A stretch of 12,224 nucleotides of DNA from contig JADGEG010000048.1 of assembly GCA_016744485.1 (NCBI GenBank), positions 1 through 12,224 on the forward strand. Direction: 5' to 3'. This stretch comes from Arcobacter sp. GTDB taxonomy: Bacteria; Campylobacterota; Campylobacteria; Campylobacterales; Arcobacteraceae. Below the pieces are notes generated by a model. It ran no database searches. It was not told where the DNA came from and was given only the letters and a program-made list of their open reading frames with translations. Within the stretch, counting starts at the first letter, position 1. Each line of letters opens with the position of its first letter. Positions 1 to 7,909 of the stretch are shown one piece after another. The position numbers and the translations under genes are program-made.

Positions 1-146
1 GGATAAAGTTTATTATATTCTTTTATTAAATCTTTAAGTACATGGTGCATATTTGAAGAAAGAGCTATGCTTATATTGTTAGCATAAAGGTGTTCAAAAA
101 ATAAGAAATTTAACAATAATATTTTTAGAAATTTTTTTATTTTCAC
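1..146 (-). CDS. modA: ABC transporter substrate-binding protein, probably molybdate-binding ModA (N-terminal part only)
   Basis: Only the first 48 codons are in the window; the gene runs off the left edge. I start it at a GTG (146-144 on the minus strand) because AGGA lies five bases upstream at 155-152, and the nearby ATG (148-146) is followed at once by a stop. The product begins with a signal peptide: Lys at 2, 4 and 5, a hydrophobic core at about 6-17, and likely cleavage after the Ala of LYA at 20-22. The mature start, NNISIALSSNMHHVLKDL, followed by IKEYNKLYP, is how ModA-type periplasmic proteins open (first beta strand, Ser/Asn ligand loop, helix ending before a Tyr-Pro). It would capture molybdate, or a related oxyanion, for an ABC importer. 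It diverges from ileS. The family is fairly clear; the exact substrate is inferred from a short fragment. Confidence 0.62.
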   Translation of the reverse strand, partial: MKIKKFLKILLLNFLFFEHLYANNISIALSSNMHHVLKDLIKEYNKLY

Positions 147-205
147 ATTTATCCTAAAGATGATTTACTTTGTATTTTAAACATTAAATTTTATCTAAAC
201 TTTAA

Positions 206-239
206 TATAATTTTGATTTAAATACATTTTAGATAGAAT
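206..239 (+). promoter_or_regulatory. Candidate promoter region for the ileS-murE operon
   Basis: The 140-base divergent gap 147-286 holds no gene. Two possible -10 boxes face ileS: TATAAT at 206-211 and TAGAAT at 234-239. The second has TTTGAT at 212-217 as a possible -35, 16 bases away. On the other strand TAAAAT around 188-193 could serve the minus-strand gene. Such a base-biased gap produces boxes by chance, so this is a proposal only. The ribosome site for ileS is AAGG at 276-279, seven bases before the ATG. Confidence 0.3.
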
Positions 240-286
240 CTTCAACTTAATATAAAGCTTGTTAAAAAATCAACTAAGGTATACAA

Positions 287-3013
287 ATGGATTACAAAGA
301 TAGTATATTATTACCAAATACTAAATTTCCTATGAGAGGAAACCTTCCTGTTAATGAATTAAAAAGATATAAAAAATGGGATGAAAAAAAAGTTTACGAT
401 AGAATGAAAACTAATAGAAAAAATGCAAAATCGTTTACTCTTCATGATGGACCTCCATATGCAAATGGTCACCTTCATATAGGACATGCCTTAAATAAAA
501 TATTAAAAGATATTATTGTTAAATATCATTATTTTGATGGAAAATCAGTTCGTTATGTTCCTGGTTGGGATTGTCACGGTTTACCAATTGAGCAAAAAGT
601 TGAAGAAAAAATAGGAAGTACTAAGAAAAAAGAACTTCCTAAATCAAAATTACGACAGTTATGTCGTGATCATGCTAGTCGTTTTGTAGATATTCAAAAA
701 GATGAGTTTAAAAATCTTGGTGTAATTGCTGATTGGGATAAACCTTATTTAACAATGGATTTTAAATTTGAAGCAAATATTTATAGAGAACTTTGTGCAA
801 TAGCAAAACAAGGTCTTTTAGTACAAAGAAGCAAACCTATATATTGGTCATGGGCAGCTCAAACTGCACTAGCTGAAGCTGAGGTTGAATATGAAGATAA
901 AACTTCACCTTCTATTTATGTGGCTTTTAAACATGAGTCTTTAAATGCTTCTTTGATTATATGGACAACAACTCCATGGACATTAGCAGCAAATACAGGT
1001 ATTGCTTTAAATGGGGAAGAAAACTATGTTTTAACAAGCGATAAATTTATAGTTGCCAAAAAATTATATCATTCTTTAATAAAAGATGAAGTTATTAAAG
1101 GCGAAATCATTAAAAATATTTGCCCAAAAGATTTAGAAAATACATATACTATTAATCCTTTAAATGGAAGAACATCAAAAATAATTTTAGCTAATCACGT
1201 CGAAATGGAATCAGGTTCAGGTGCAGTTCATACAGCTCCTGGTCATGGTGAAGATGATTATAAAGTTGGGCTTATGTATGGTCTTGATGTAATTATGCCA
1301 GTTGATGCTTATGGTAAATATGATGAAACAATTGTTAGAGAAAAACTTTTTAAAAACACAGATAAATATCTTGGTTTGCATGTATTTAAAGCAAATCCTT
1401 TAATATTAGAAGAATTAGGTTCGGCTTTATTAAAACATGTAAATATACGTCATTCATATCCACACTGTTGGAGAACTCATACTCCTATTATTTTTAGAGC
1501 TACAAAACAGTGGTTTATTTCTATTGATGATAAATATGGTGAAAAAAATAAAACACTTAGACAAAATGCTCTTGATGTGGTTGAGAATTTAACTTTTTAT
1601 CCTAAATGGGGAAGAAACAGATTAAAATCTATGCTTGATGGAAGACCTGATTGGTGTATTTCAAGACAAAGAGATTGGGGTGTGCCTATTGCATTTTTTA
1701 GGAATAAAAAAACAGATGAAATCATTTTTGATGAAAAAGTATTAAATTATACTGCTATGATTTTTGAGCAAAAAGGTTGTGATGCTTGGTATGATTTAGA
1801 AATAAGTGAGCTTTTATATCCAGGTTCTGGTTTAAATCCAAATGATTTAGAAAAAACTGTTGATATTTTAGATGTTTGGTTTGATTCAGGCTCAACTCAA
1901 AATGCAGTTTTAAGATCACGCAATTATGATGCTGGAACATTTCCTGCTGATATGTACCTTGAAGGTAGTGATCAGCATAGAGGTTGGTTTCAAAGCTCAC
2001 TTTTAACAACATTAGCTTCAAGTGAAATAGCACCTTATAAATCTATTTTAACTCATGGTTTTACTGTTGATGAAAAGGGTGAAAAAATGTCTAAATCAAA
2101 AGGCAATGTCATAGCACCCAACAAGGTTATGAAACAATATGGTTCTGAAATACTTAGACTTTGGGTTGCTATGAGTGATTATCAAAGTGATTTAAAAATT
2201 TCTGATAATATTTTAAAACAAAATGCAGAACTTTATAGAAAGATTAGAAACACAGCTAGATTTTTATTAGCTAATATTAATGGTTTAGAAAGCTTACTTC
2301 CTATTGAAAAATTAGGACAAATAGATAAATGGATATTACAAAAAGCCAAACATGTTTTTGATGAAATACAAGAATGTTTTAATGTGTATGAATTTTCAAA
2401 GGGTCTAAATAAATTAAACAACTTTTTAGTTGTTGATTTATCAGGAATTTATTTAGATGTTTGTAAAGATAAACTATATTGTGATAAAAAAGACTCATTA
2501 AGTAGGCTAGGGGCTCAAACTACTATGTCTTTGATTGCTAAAAAGCTTTTTGCCTCTTTAGCACCTATTTTAACATATACAATTGATGAATTATTAGAAT
2601 ATTCACCAAGTGTTATAAAAGGTAAGGCTTTAGATGTATTTGATTTAATTAAATATGATTTACCTAAAGTTGAAAGTAAACTTAATGCTGAATACTTAAT
2701 AAATGCAAAAGAAAAGTTTAGTGAAATAATTGATACACTTAAGAAAGATAAAATAATTAAATCAACATTAGAATTATTTATATTTACATCTTCTAAAAAT
2801 GTTTTATCTTTAAATGTAGTTGAACGGGAAGATTGGTTTTTAGTAAGTAAAGTGTTATTAGAAAAACAAGATGATCCTTTAGTGTCTTTTGATATAGATG
2901 GATCTGCTTTTGAAATATATAAAGCGAATTCTTTTAAATGTCCTAGATGTTGGAAGTTTAAAGCTAAAATAGAAAATTGTTTATGTAGTAGATGTGAAGA
3001 TAGTTTGAAATAA
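287..3013 (+). CDS. ileS: Isoleucyl-tRNA synthetase
   Basis: Charges tRNA-Ile with isoleucine in the cytoplasm. This is a full-length bacterial-type class I synthetase of 908 residues. The ATP-binding HIGH motif is at 64-67 (in GHLHIGHALN) and the KMSKS loop at 600-604. Between them lies the CP1 editing insertion with the WTTTPWT signature typical of Ile/Val/Leu enzymes. The C-terminus carries a four-cysteine zinc finger (C885, C888, C900, C903, opening CPRCW), which is expected of bacterial IleRS and argues against the eukaryote-like, mupirocin-resistant type. The anticodon-binding helical domain fills about 640-800. The ATG is preceded by AAGG with good spacing. It is the first gene of a plus-strand run, and its TAA overlaps the ATG of the next small gene by one base. 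Confidence 0.98.
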   Translation: MDYKDSILLPNTKFPMRGNLPVNELKRYKKWDEKKVYDRMKTNRKNAKSFTLHDGPPYANGHLHIGHALNKILKDIIVKYHYFDGKSVRYVPGWDCHGLPIEQKVEEKIGSTKKKELPKSKLRQLCRDHASRFVDIQKDEFKNLGVIADWDKPYLTMDFKFEANIYRELCAIAKQGLLVQRSKPIYWSWAAQTALAEAEVEYEDKTSPSIYVAFKHESLNASLIIWTTTPWTLAANTGIALNGEENYVLTSDKFIVAKKLYHSLIKDEVIKGEIIKNICPKDLENTYTINPLNGRTSKIILANHVEMESGSGAVHTAPGHGEDDYKVGLMYGLDVIMPVDAYGKYDETIVREKLFKNTDKYLGLHVFKANPLILEELGSALLKHVNIRHSYPHCWRTHTPIIFRATKQWFISIDDKYGEKNKTLRQNALDVVENLTFYPKWGRNRLKSMLDGRPDWCISRQRDWGVPIAFFRNKKTDEIIFDEKVLNYTAMIFEQKGCDAWYDLEISELLYPGSGLNPNDLEKTVDILDVWFDSGSTQNAVLRSRNYDAGTFPADMYLEGSDQHRGWFQSSLLTTLASSEIAPYKSILTHGFTVDEKGEKMSKSKGNVIAPNKVMKQYGSEILRLWVAMSDYQSDLKISDNILKQNAELYRKIRNTARFLLANINGLESLLPIEKLGQIDKWILQKAKHVFDEIQECFNVYEFSKGLNKLNNFLVVDLSGIYLDVCKDKLYCDKKDSLSRLGAQTTMSLIAKKLFASLAPILTYTIDELLEYSPSVIKGKALDVFDLIKYDLPKVESKLNAEYLINAKEKFSEIIDTLKKDKIIKSTLELFIFTSSKNVLSLNVVEREDWFLVSKVLLEKQDDPLVSFDIDGSAFEIYKANSFKCPRCWKFKAKIENCLCSRCEDSLK

Positions 3014-3114
3014 TGTTTGAACAAGAAGTTACTCTTAATTTTATATTTCAAAGTATAGCAATTATTTGTGTTTTAATTGTTATTGGAATATTTTTTGTTC
3101 AAAAAAACAAATAA
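3013..3114 (+). CDS. Small single-span membrane protein (33 aa), unrecognised
   Basis: A 33-codon reading frame whose ATG shares a base with the ileS stop (TAATG), a typical layout for translational coupling. It ends 11 bases before the Nfu start. The product opens MFEQEVTLNF, has an uninterrupted hydrophobic stretch at about residues 14-29 (IAIICVLIVIGIFFV) and ends QKNK, so it looks like one membrane helix with a short acidic N-terminus and a positive C-terminus. By the positive-inside rule the C-terminus would be cytoplasmic. I do not recognise a family. Support is positional and compositional: it fills the ileS-Nfu gap almost exactly, and its stop lies inside the ribosome site of the next gene. 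It could be a chance frame in AT-rich DNA, but the layout makes a real gene more likely. Confidence 0.6.
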   Translation: MFEQEVTLNFIFQSIAIICVLIVIGIFFVQKNK

Positions 3115-3117
3115 AGG
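3113..3117 (+). promoter_or_regulatory. Ribosome binding site that fixes the Nfu start
   Basis: AAAGG lies eight bases before the ATG at 3126. It supports that start over the in-frame ATG at 3066, which has no such site and would place twenty extra residues inside the small membrane-protein gene. The site overlaps the stop codon of that gene (3112-3114). Confidence 0.7.
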
Positions 3118-3125
3118 TTTATAAG

Positions 3126-3407
3126 ATGATACCATTTTCAGACGAAGATTTAAAGTTTCCTGTTAATAATTTAATAAAAACAAAAATAGCTCCAATGTTA
3201 GCTAGTGATGGTGGGGATATCATATTAGTAGATATAATAGATGGAAATATTTTTGTTCAATTAAAAGGAGCTTGTATTGGATGTAGTGCAAGTTCAAGTA
3301 CTTTAAAATTTATTGTTGAAAAAGAGTTAAAAACACATATTCATCCTGATATTAGAATAATAAATGTCCCTGAAAATATGGAGCATAATTTAAAGGATTT
3401 ATTATGA
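3126..3407 (+). CDS. NifU-like (Nfu C-terminal domain) iron-sulfur protein
   Basis: A 93-residue protein consisting of little more than the Nfu domain found at the end of NifU. It shows the early helix ending in MLASDGGDI (24-32), a beta-strand pair, and the cluster-binding CIGC motif with cysteines at 50 and 53, followed by the usual Ser-rich turn and helix (SASSSTLK). Family members hold or pass on a [4Fe-4S] cluster, usually as dimers bridged by the two CxxC motifs, delivering it to target enzymes in the cytoplasm. The start at 3126 is chosen for its ribosome site. The stop overlaps the next start (ATGA). I recall the same order, Nfu then unknown protein then murE, in Campylobacter jejuni. 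It lacks the IscU-like and ferredoxin-like parts of full NifU. Confidence 0.9.
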   Translation: MIPFSDEDLKFPVNNLIKTKIAPMLASDGGDIILVDIIDGNIFVQLKGACIGCSASSSTLKFIVEKELKTHIHPDIRIINVPENMEHNLKDLL

Positions 3408-3982
3408 TAGATGAACAAAGATTAATAAATAGAGCAAATTCACTTTTTTTAAAAGCTGATTTTAAAGAAGCATTATTCATATATTCACAATTATCAGCAA
3501 ATTTTCCGAAAAACACAGAATATGAACTATATGCTTTATTATGCGATATTGGATATGAAGATCCAAATAAGGCACTTTCTTTATATAATTATTTTTCAAT
3601 TGCAAAAGAAATTAATTATGATAATGCTTTTAAAGATGTAAAAATTTTAATCAATAAGTATGAAGGTGATATAAATCAAATGATAGAGATAATAGATGGT
3701 TTATCTTCATCTTCTATTGATAATTTAAATGTTATTAGATATAAAGATTTTAAAAATATCATTAAAACAAGGGGTTCTTTTAAAGTAGCATTTGAAGATA
3801 TAATGTTTTCTACAAAAGTAGCTATTGAATCTAAAGAACAATTTTTTGATTTTGTTAATAATTTAATAGATAATGATTTTAATACTACAGCTTATACATA
3901 TTTAGATGGATTTAATGATCATTTTGCTTATGATTCAAAGATCGAAAAGTTATATAAAAAACTAGAAGATAAAAAATCTTGA
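3404..3982 (+). CDS. Hypothetical TPR-like protein between Nfu and MurE
   Basis: A 192-residue, Asp/Asn/Lys-rich protein with no signal peptide and no membrane span, so probably cytoplasmic. Residues about 5-60 read like two helix-turn-helix TPR units (repeated Ala, Leu and Tyr with PNKA and FPKN turns); the rest looks helical with no motif I can name. The ATG overlaps the Nfu stop (ATGA), and the TGA overlaps the TTG start of murE (TTGA), so it is likely coupled to both. An unnamed protein at the same place is what I recall in Campylobacter, which suggests a conserved partner gene rather than a chance frame. Function is unknown; a scaffold role linked to its neighbours would be a guess. An alternative ATG lies two codons inside (3411). 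Confidence 0.88.
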   Translation: MIDEQRLINRANSLFLKADFKEALFIYSQLSANFPKNTEYELYALLCDIGYEDPNKALSLYNYFSIAKEINYDNAFKDVKILINKYEGDINQMIEIIDGLSSSSIDNLNVIRYKDFKNIIKTRGSFKVAFEDIMFSTKVAIESKEQFFDFVNNLIDNDFNTTAYTYLDGFNDHFAYDSKIEKLYKKLEDKKS

Positions 3983-5265
3983 TTATAAATATAAATAATC
4001 AAGATTTTACAGATAACTCACAAGAAATTAATGCAAATACTATTTTTGTTTATAATAAACAAAATGAAAAATTTATTAAAAATGCAAAAGAAAATTTAGC
4101 TAAAGATATAATTGCTAATTCAAGGCTTTGTACTTATGTAAATTTTACTTCAATTAAAATCATAGGAATTACTGGAACAAATGGTAAAACAACAACAGCA
4201 GCAGCTATTTATTCTTTTTTATTAGATTTAAATTATAAAGTAGCTCTTCAAGGTACACGAGGTTTTTTTATAAATGATAAAAGAGTTAAAGAATACTCAT
4301 TAACTACTCCTATACAACTTGAAAATTTTGCAAATATACAAAAAGCTATTAATAATAAATGCGATTTTTTTATTATGGAAGTAAGTTCACATGCACTTGC
4401 TCAAAATAGGGTAGAGGGTTTAAATTTTGAACTTAAAATTTTAACTAACATTACAAGAGATCACCTTGATTATCATAATACAATTGAAGAATATATAAAA
4501 GTAAAAAATTCATTTTTTGCAGATGAAAGTAAAAAACTTATTAATAAAGATGAAAAAAAGGCTGTATATAATATAAAAAATGGTTTTTCTTATGGTCTTG
4601 ATGAACCCTCAACTTATAAAGTTCAAGCTTATTCATTTAAAGAAGGTATGCATGTAGCTTTTACTAAGTTTAATAAAATAGTTGATTTTACTTCACCTAT
4701 GATGGGAGTTTTTAATATTTATAATTTAAGTGCTGCTATTGCTTGTGTTGATATTTGTACAAATAAAGGTTTAGATAAGATATGTGAAGTTGTGGAAAAT
4801 TTTGCTGGAGTTTCTGGACGTATGGAAATTATTTCAACTAATCCTTTAATTATTGTTGATTTTGCTCATACTCCTGATGGCATGAAAGAAGTTTATGAAA
4901 GTTTTAATCATAAAGATATTATTACAGTTTTTGGAGCAGGGGGGAATAGGGATAGAAGTAAACGAGCTGTTATGGGTAAAATTGCAAATATTTATGCAAA
5001 AAAGATTATATTAACATCTGATAATCCACGATTTGAAGATCCTGATTTAATTGTTAATGATATTTTGCAAGGTATTAATAATAAATCAAAAGTCACTGTT
5101 GAAGTAAACCGTAAGGAAGCTATTAAACAAGGAATAAATCTTACTAAACAAAATTCTAAAAATGTATTATTAGTTCTTGGAAAAGGTGATGAAACTCATC
5201 AAACAATTTATGATAAAAAATTTCCTCTAATAGATAAAGAAGAAATTTTAAAATATTTAAACTAA
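3979..5265 (+). CDS. murE: UDP-N-acetylmuramoyl-tripeptide synthetase MurE (meso-diaminopimelate-adding type)
   Basis: Cytoplasmic Mur ligase adding the third stem-peptide residue to UDP-MurNAc-L-Ala-D-Glu, using ATP. The P-loop GTNGKTT is at 66-72. TTPIQLENF, EVSSHALAQNRVEGL and NITRDHLDYH follow in the expected order. K176 fits the carbamoylated lysine, and GVFNIYNLSAA marks the hinge to the last domain. DNPR at 348-351 is the motif of enzymes that add meso-diaminopimelate rather than lysine. At 428 residues it is shorter than the E. coli enzyme (about 495), mostly because only about 65 residues precede the P-loop, so the uridine-binding N-terminal domain is small; I recall similar lengths in Campylobacter. 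The late GKGDETHQ has Asp where GKGHE is usual. The start is TTG, overlapping the previous TGA; no ATG or GTG fits better. The stop overlaps that of the convergent mutase gene. Confidence 0.95.
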   Translation: MIININNQDFTDNSQEINANTIFVYNKQNEKFIKNAKENLAKDIIANSRLCTYVNFTSIKIIGITGTNGKTTTAAAIYSFLLDLNYKVALQGTRGFFINDKRVKEYSLTTPIQLENFANIQKAINNKCDFFIMEVSSHALAQNRVEGLNFELKILTNITRDHLDYHNTIEEYIKVKNSFFADESKKLINKDEKKAVYNIKNGFSYGLDEPSTYKVQAYSFKEGMHVAFTKFNKIVDFTSPMMGVFNIYNLSAAIACVDICTNKGLDKICEVVENFAGVSGRMEIISTNPLIIVDFAHTPDGMKEVYESFNHKDIITVFGAGGNRDRSKRAVMGKIANIYAKKIILTSDNPRFEDPDLIVNDILQGINNKSKVTVEVNRKEAIKQGINLTKQNSKNVLLVLGKGDETHQTIYDKKFPLIDKEEILKYLN

Positions 5266-6650
5266 TTTAAATTATTTTGTGCATCTTGTATAAGTTTATT
5301 TGTTTTTTCTTGATATTGTTTTAAAATAGTTTTATCTTTTGATTCAAATCTTGTTACTAATACAGGTGTAGTATTTGAAGCTCTTATTAATGCCCAACCT
5401 TTATCAAATATAATACGAACTCCATCTATATAAATAATATCTATTATTTTAGGAAAATTAAGAATAGGATTTTTTAAAAGCTCTTTGATTTTATCAATTA
5501 ATAAAAATTTGTTTTCATCTGTAGTATTTATTTTGATTTCTTCAGTTGAGTAGATTTTTGGAAGTTTTTTTATTTCTTCATTTATATTCATACCATTATA
5601 AATTAATTCTAAAATTCTAAATGTAGCATAAATGGCATCATCAAAACCAAAATATCTATCATTAAAAAATAAATGCCCAGATACTTCAGCTGCAAAGTTC
5701 GCATTTACTTCTTTTAATTTGACTTTTAGATTACTATGTCCTGTTTTGTACATTATTGCTTTTCCAGATTTATTTATAATATCATACATGATTTGTGAAC
5801 ATTTAACTTCACCTATAATTATAGGATTAGACATAGTTTTTGCAAATAAAATTGCCATTATGTCACCTTTAATATTATGCTCTTGTGTTAAAAATGCTAT
5901 TCTATCTGCATCTCCATCATAAGCAAAGGCATATTTATAATCATCTTTTAGCATTTTTTTAAGATCAAGTAAATTCTTTTCTTCACTTGGATCTGGATGA
6001 TGGTTTGGAAAAGTTCCATCTGGTTTGCAATATATTCCTTTATAATCTAATTCTAATTTATCTAAAATTTCTCCTAGTACTGTATTAGCAACACCATTTC
6101 CACAATCAATCACAAACTTTGTTTTCATAGCTTTTAAATGTTGAAATTCTTTTAACATATAAGCTATATATATAGATTTAACATCTATTTCTTCATATGT
6201 AGTATTATCTTTTATTTTTAAATCAGCATTGTTTATAATGGTATTTCCCAAGCTTGTTATTTCTTTTCCAAAAAATGGTAGATTATTAATAGTCATTTTA
6301 AAACCATTATACTGGCTTGGATTATGTGAACCTGTTATCATGATAGATGCACTTGGTTTTTTTGTACCAAATGTTTGAAATGAAGCAAAATAATTAACAC
6401 CAGTTGCAACCATACCCATACCTAGAACCTTACAAGATGCTTTATTAAGGCCAGATGTTAAGTATTGAAATAATTTAGGACAATGTGTTCTTGCATCATA
6501 TCCTATAACAACAAAAGGATTTTTAATATTTGTTTTTTTGATGATTTCTAAACCTAAATAATAACCTAAAAGTTTTACACTTTGTTCGTTTAAATCATCA
6601 TTTATAACACCTCTAATATCATATTCCCTAAATATTGTTTGATTTATCAT
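5262..6650 (-). CDS. Phosphomannomutase/phosphoglucomutase (alpha-D-phosphohexomutase family)
   Basis: Interconverts hexose 6-phosphates and 1-phosphates (mannose and/or glucose) to feed nucleotide-sugar synthesis; cytoplasmic, Mg-dependent. The 462 residues carry all four active-site landmarks of the family: the phosphoserine loop TGSHNP at 106-111 (Ser108), the metal loop DGDADR at 245-250, the sugar-specificity loop EVSGH at 322-326, and the C-terminal phosphate-binding RASNTTP around 426-432. Length and motif spelling fit the AlgC/ManB bifunctional group rather than GlmM or Pgm. Sequence alone does not settle mannose against glucose preference, so no symbol is given. AAGGA at 6660-6656 lies five bases before the ATG. 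It diverges from ugd, which fits supply of GDP-mannose or UDP-glucose precursors. Its TAG overlaps the murE stop, leaving no room for a terminator. Confidence 0.93.
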   Translation of the reverse strand: MINQTIFREYDIRGVINDDLNEQSVKLLGYYLGLEIIKKTNIKNPFVVIGYDARTHCPKLFQYLTSGLNKASCKVLGMGMVATGVNYFASFQTFGTKKPSASIMITGSHNPSQYNGFKMTINNLPFFGKEITSLGNTIINNADLKIKDNTTYEEIDVKSIYIAYMLKEFQHLKAMKTKFVIDCGNGVANTVLGEILDKLELDYKGIYCKPDGTFPNHHPDPSEEKNLLDLKKMLKDDYKYAFAYDGDADRIAFLTQEHNIKGDIMAILFAKTMSNPIIIGEVKCSQIMYDIINKSGKAIMYKTGHSNLKVKLKEVNANFAAEVSGHLFFNDRYFGFDDAIYATFRILELIYNGMNINEEIKKLPKIYSTEEIKINTTDENKFLLIDKIKELLKNPILNFPKIIDIIYIDGVRIIFDKGWALIRASNTTPVLVTRFESKDKTILKQYQEKTNKLIQDAQNNLN

Positions 6651-6670
6651 TCTTGTCCTTAATTTTTGTT

Positions 6671-6679
6671 ATTTTAGCA
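6671..6679 (-). promoter_or_regulatory. Extended -10 promoter for the mutase gene
   Basis: The minus strand reads TGCTAAAAT here: TG, one base, then a TAAAAT -10 box. Transcription would begin near 6664, about 14 bases before the ATG, just upstream of the AAGGA ribosome site. No clear -35 is visible, as is common for Campylobacterota sigma-70 promoters. It lies 6 bases from the opposing ugd -10 element. Confidence 0.5.
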
Positions 6680-6685
6680 TTTAAA

Positions 6686-6694
6686 TGATATAAT
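6686..6694 (+). promoter_or_regulatory. Extended -10 promoter for ugd
   Basis: TGATATAAT is a perfect extended -10 (TG, one base, TATAAT at 6689-6694). Transcription would begin near 6701, about 24 bases before the ugd ATG, leaving room for the AGGGAAG ribosome site at 6715-6721. No good -35 box is seen. Confidence 0.65.
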
Positions 6695-6724
6695 CGCGAT
6701 TAATGTCTTAAAATAGGGAAGTAG

Positions 6725-7894
6725 ATGAAAATTGCAATAGTTGGTACTGGATATGTAGGGCTTTCAAATGGACTTCTTTTAGCACAAAATAATGAAGTAG
6801 TAGCATTAGATGTAGTAGAAGAAAAAGTACAAATGATAAATAATAAAATATCACCTATTGAAGATAAAGAAATATCACAATACTTAGCAAAACAAAATCT
6901 AAACTTTAAAGCCACTTTAGATAAAAATGAAGCTTATACAAATGCTGATTTTATCATAGTTTGTACACCTACAAATTATGATGAAATAACAAATTCTTTT
7001 GATACTTCCTTAGTTGAGCTTGTAATAAAAGAAGCTTTAAGTATAAATAAAAAAACAAGCATAATTATAAAATCAACTATACCTGTAGGATATACACAAG
7101 ATATAAATAAAAAGTTTAATACAAACAATATTATTTTTTCACCAGAATTTTTAAGAGAAGGAAAAGCCTTATTTGATAATTTGTATCCAAGTAGAATAAT
7201 TGTTGGAGCAAAAAATAAAGAAGCAAAAATCTTTGCAAATCTTTTGGCACAAGGTGCTAAGAAAAAAAATATTGATATTCTTTTAACTAATTCAAATGAA
7301 GCTGAAGCTATAAAACTATTTTCAAATACATATCTTGCTATGAGAGTAGCATATTTTAATGAATTAGATTCTTATGCTTTAAGTCATGATTTAAATACAA
7401 AAGATATTATAAATGGTGTAGGGTTTGATCATAGAATTGGAACACATTATAATAATCCAAGTTTTGGTTACGGTGGATATTGTTTACCAAAAGATACTAA
7501 ACAATTAAGAGCAAACTATAAAGATGTTCCTCATAATCTAATATCTGCTATAGTTGATTCTAATACTACAAGAAAAGATTTTATAGCTAATTGTATTATT
7601 TCTTTAAAGCCAGAAGTTGTAGGTATTTATAGGCTTGTTATGAAAGAAGGAAGCGATAATTTTAGAAGTTCATCTATTCAAGGAATTATGAAAAGAATTA
7701 AAGCCAAAGGTATAGAAGTTGTTATTTATGAACCTAATTTAAAACAAAATGAGTTTTTTCATTCAAAAGTTTTTACAAACTTAGAAGAATTCAAAAATAT
7801 ATCAGATGTAATAGTTGCAAATAGATTTGATAATATATTAGAAGATGTTAAAGCTAAAGTTTTTACACGTGATATTTTTAATAGTGACTCTTAG
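6725..7894 (+). CDS. ugd: UDP-glucose 6-dehydrogenase
   Basis: Oxidises UDP-glucose to UDP-glucuronate with two NAD, in two steps through a thioester; cytoplasmic precursor supply for surface polysaccharide. The 389 residues match the short class typified by E. coli Ugd. The N-terminal Rossmann fold opens MKIAIVGTGYVGLSNG, and Asp29 (VALD) would bind the NAD ribose. PEFLREGKA carries catalytic and binding residues, and the NPSFGYGGYCLPKDT loop holds the catalytic Cys at 253. The C-terminal domain shows the late EGSDNFRSSS UDP-binding run. AGGGAAG precedes the ATG. The gene diverges from the mutase, which could provide glucose 1-phosphate for its substrate. Related UDP-ManNAc dehydrogenases are longer and read differently, so UDP-glucose is the preferred substrate by similarity. 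Confidence 0.94.
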   Translation: MKIAIVGTGYVGLSNGLLLAQNNEVVALDVVEEKVQMINNKISPIEDKEISQYLAKQNLNFKATLDKNEAYTNADFIIVCTPTNYDEITNSFDTSLVELVIKEALSINKKTSIIIKSTIPVGYTQDINKKFNTNNIIFSPEFLREGKALFDNLYPSRIIVGAKNKEAKIFANLLAQGAKKKNIDILLTNSNEAEAIKLFSNTYLAMRVAYFNELDSYALSHDLNTKDIINGVGFDHRIGTHYNNPSFGYGGYCLPKDTKQLRANYKDVPHNLISAIVDSNTTRKDFIANCIISLKPEVVGIYRLVMKEGSDNFRSSSIQGIMKRIKAKGIEVVIYEPNLKQNEFFHSKVFTNLEEFKNISDVIVANRFDNILEDVKAKVFTRDIFNSDS

Positions 7895-7909
7895 GACTTA
7901 TGTATTAGC

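Noticed and set aside
2515..3051. Long minus-strand open frame inside the end of ileS
   Set aside because: It is antisense to the conserved ileS C-terminus and zinc finger, with no recognisable motif; codon bias of the real gene explains the open frame.
3066..3125. N-terminal extension of the Nfu protein by 20 residues
   Set aside because: It has no ribosome site, overlaps the coupled small membrane gene and reads unlike the family; ATG 3126 has AAAGG eight bases upstream.
4939..4944. G6 tract in murE as a phase-variation site
   Set aside because: It encodes the conserved Gly-Gly of GAGGNRD in an essential gene and is shorter than the G8 or longer tracts that vary in Campylobacterota.
5240..5290. 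Bidirectional terminator at the murE-mutase junction
   Set aside because: Only short imperfect A/T repeats such as ATTTAA/TTAAAT are visible; they lie within coding sequence and give no stable stem.
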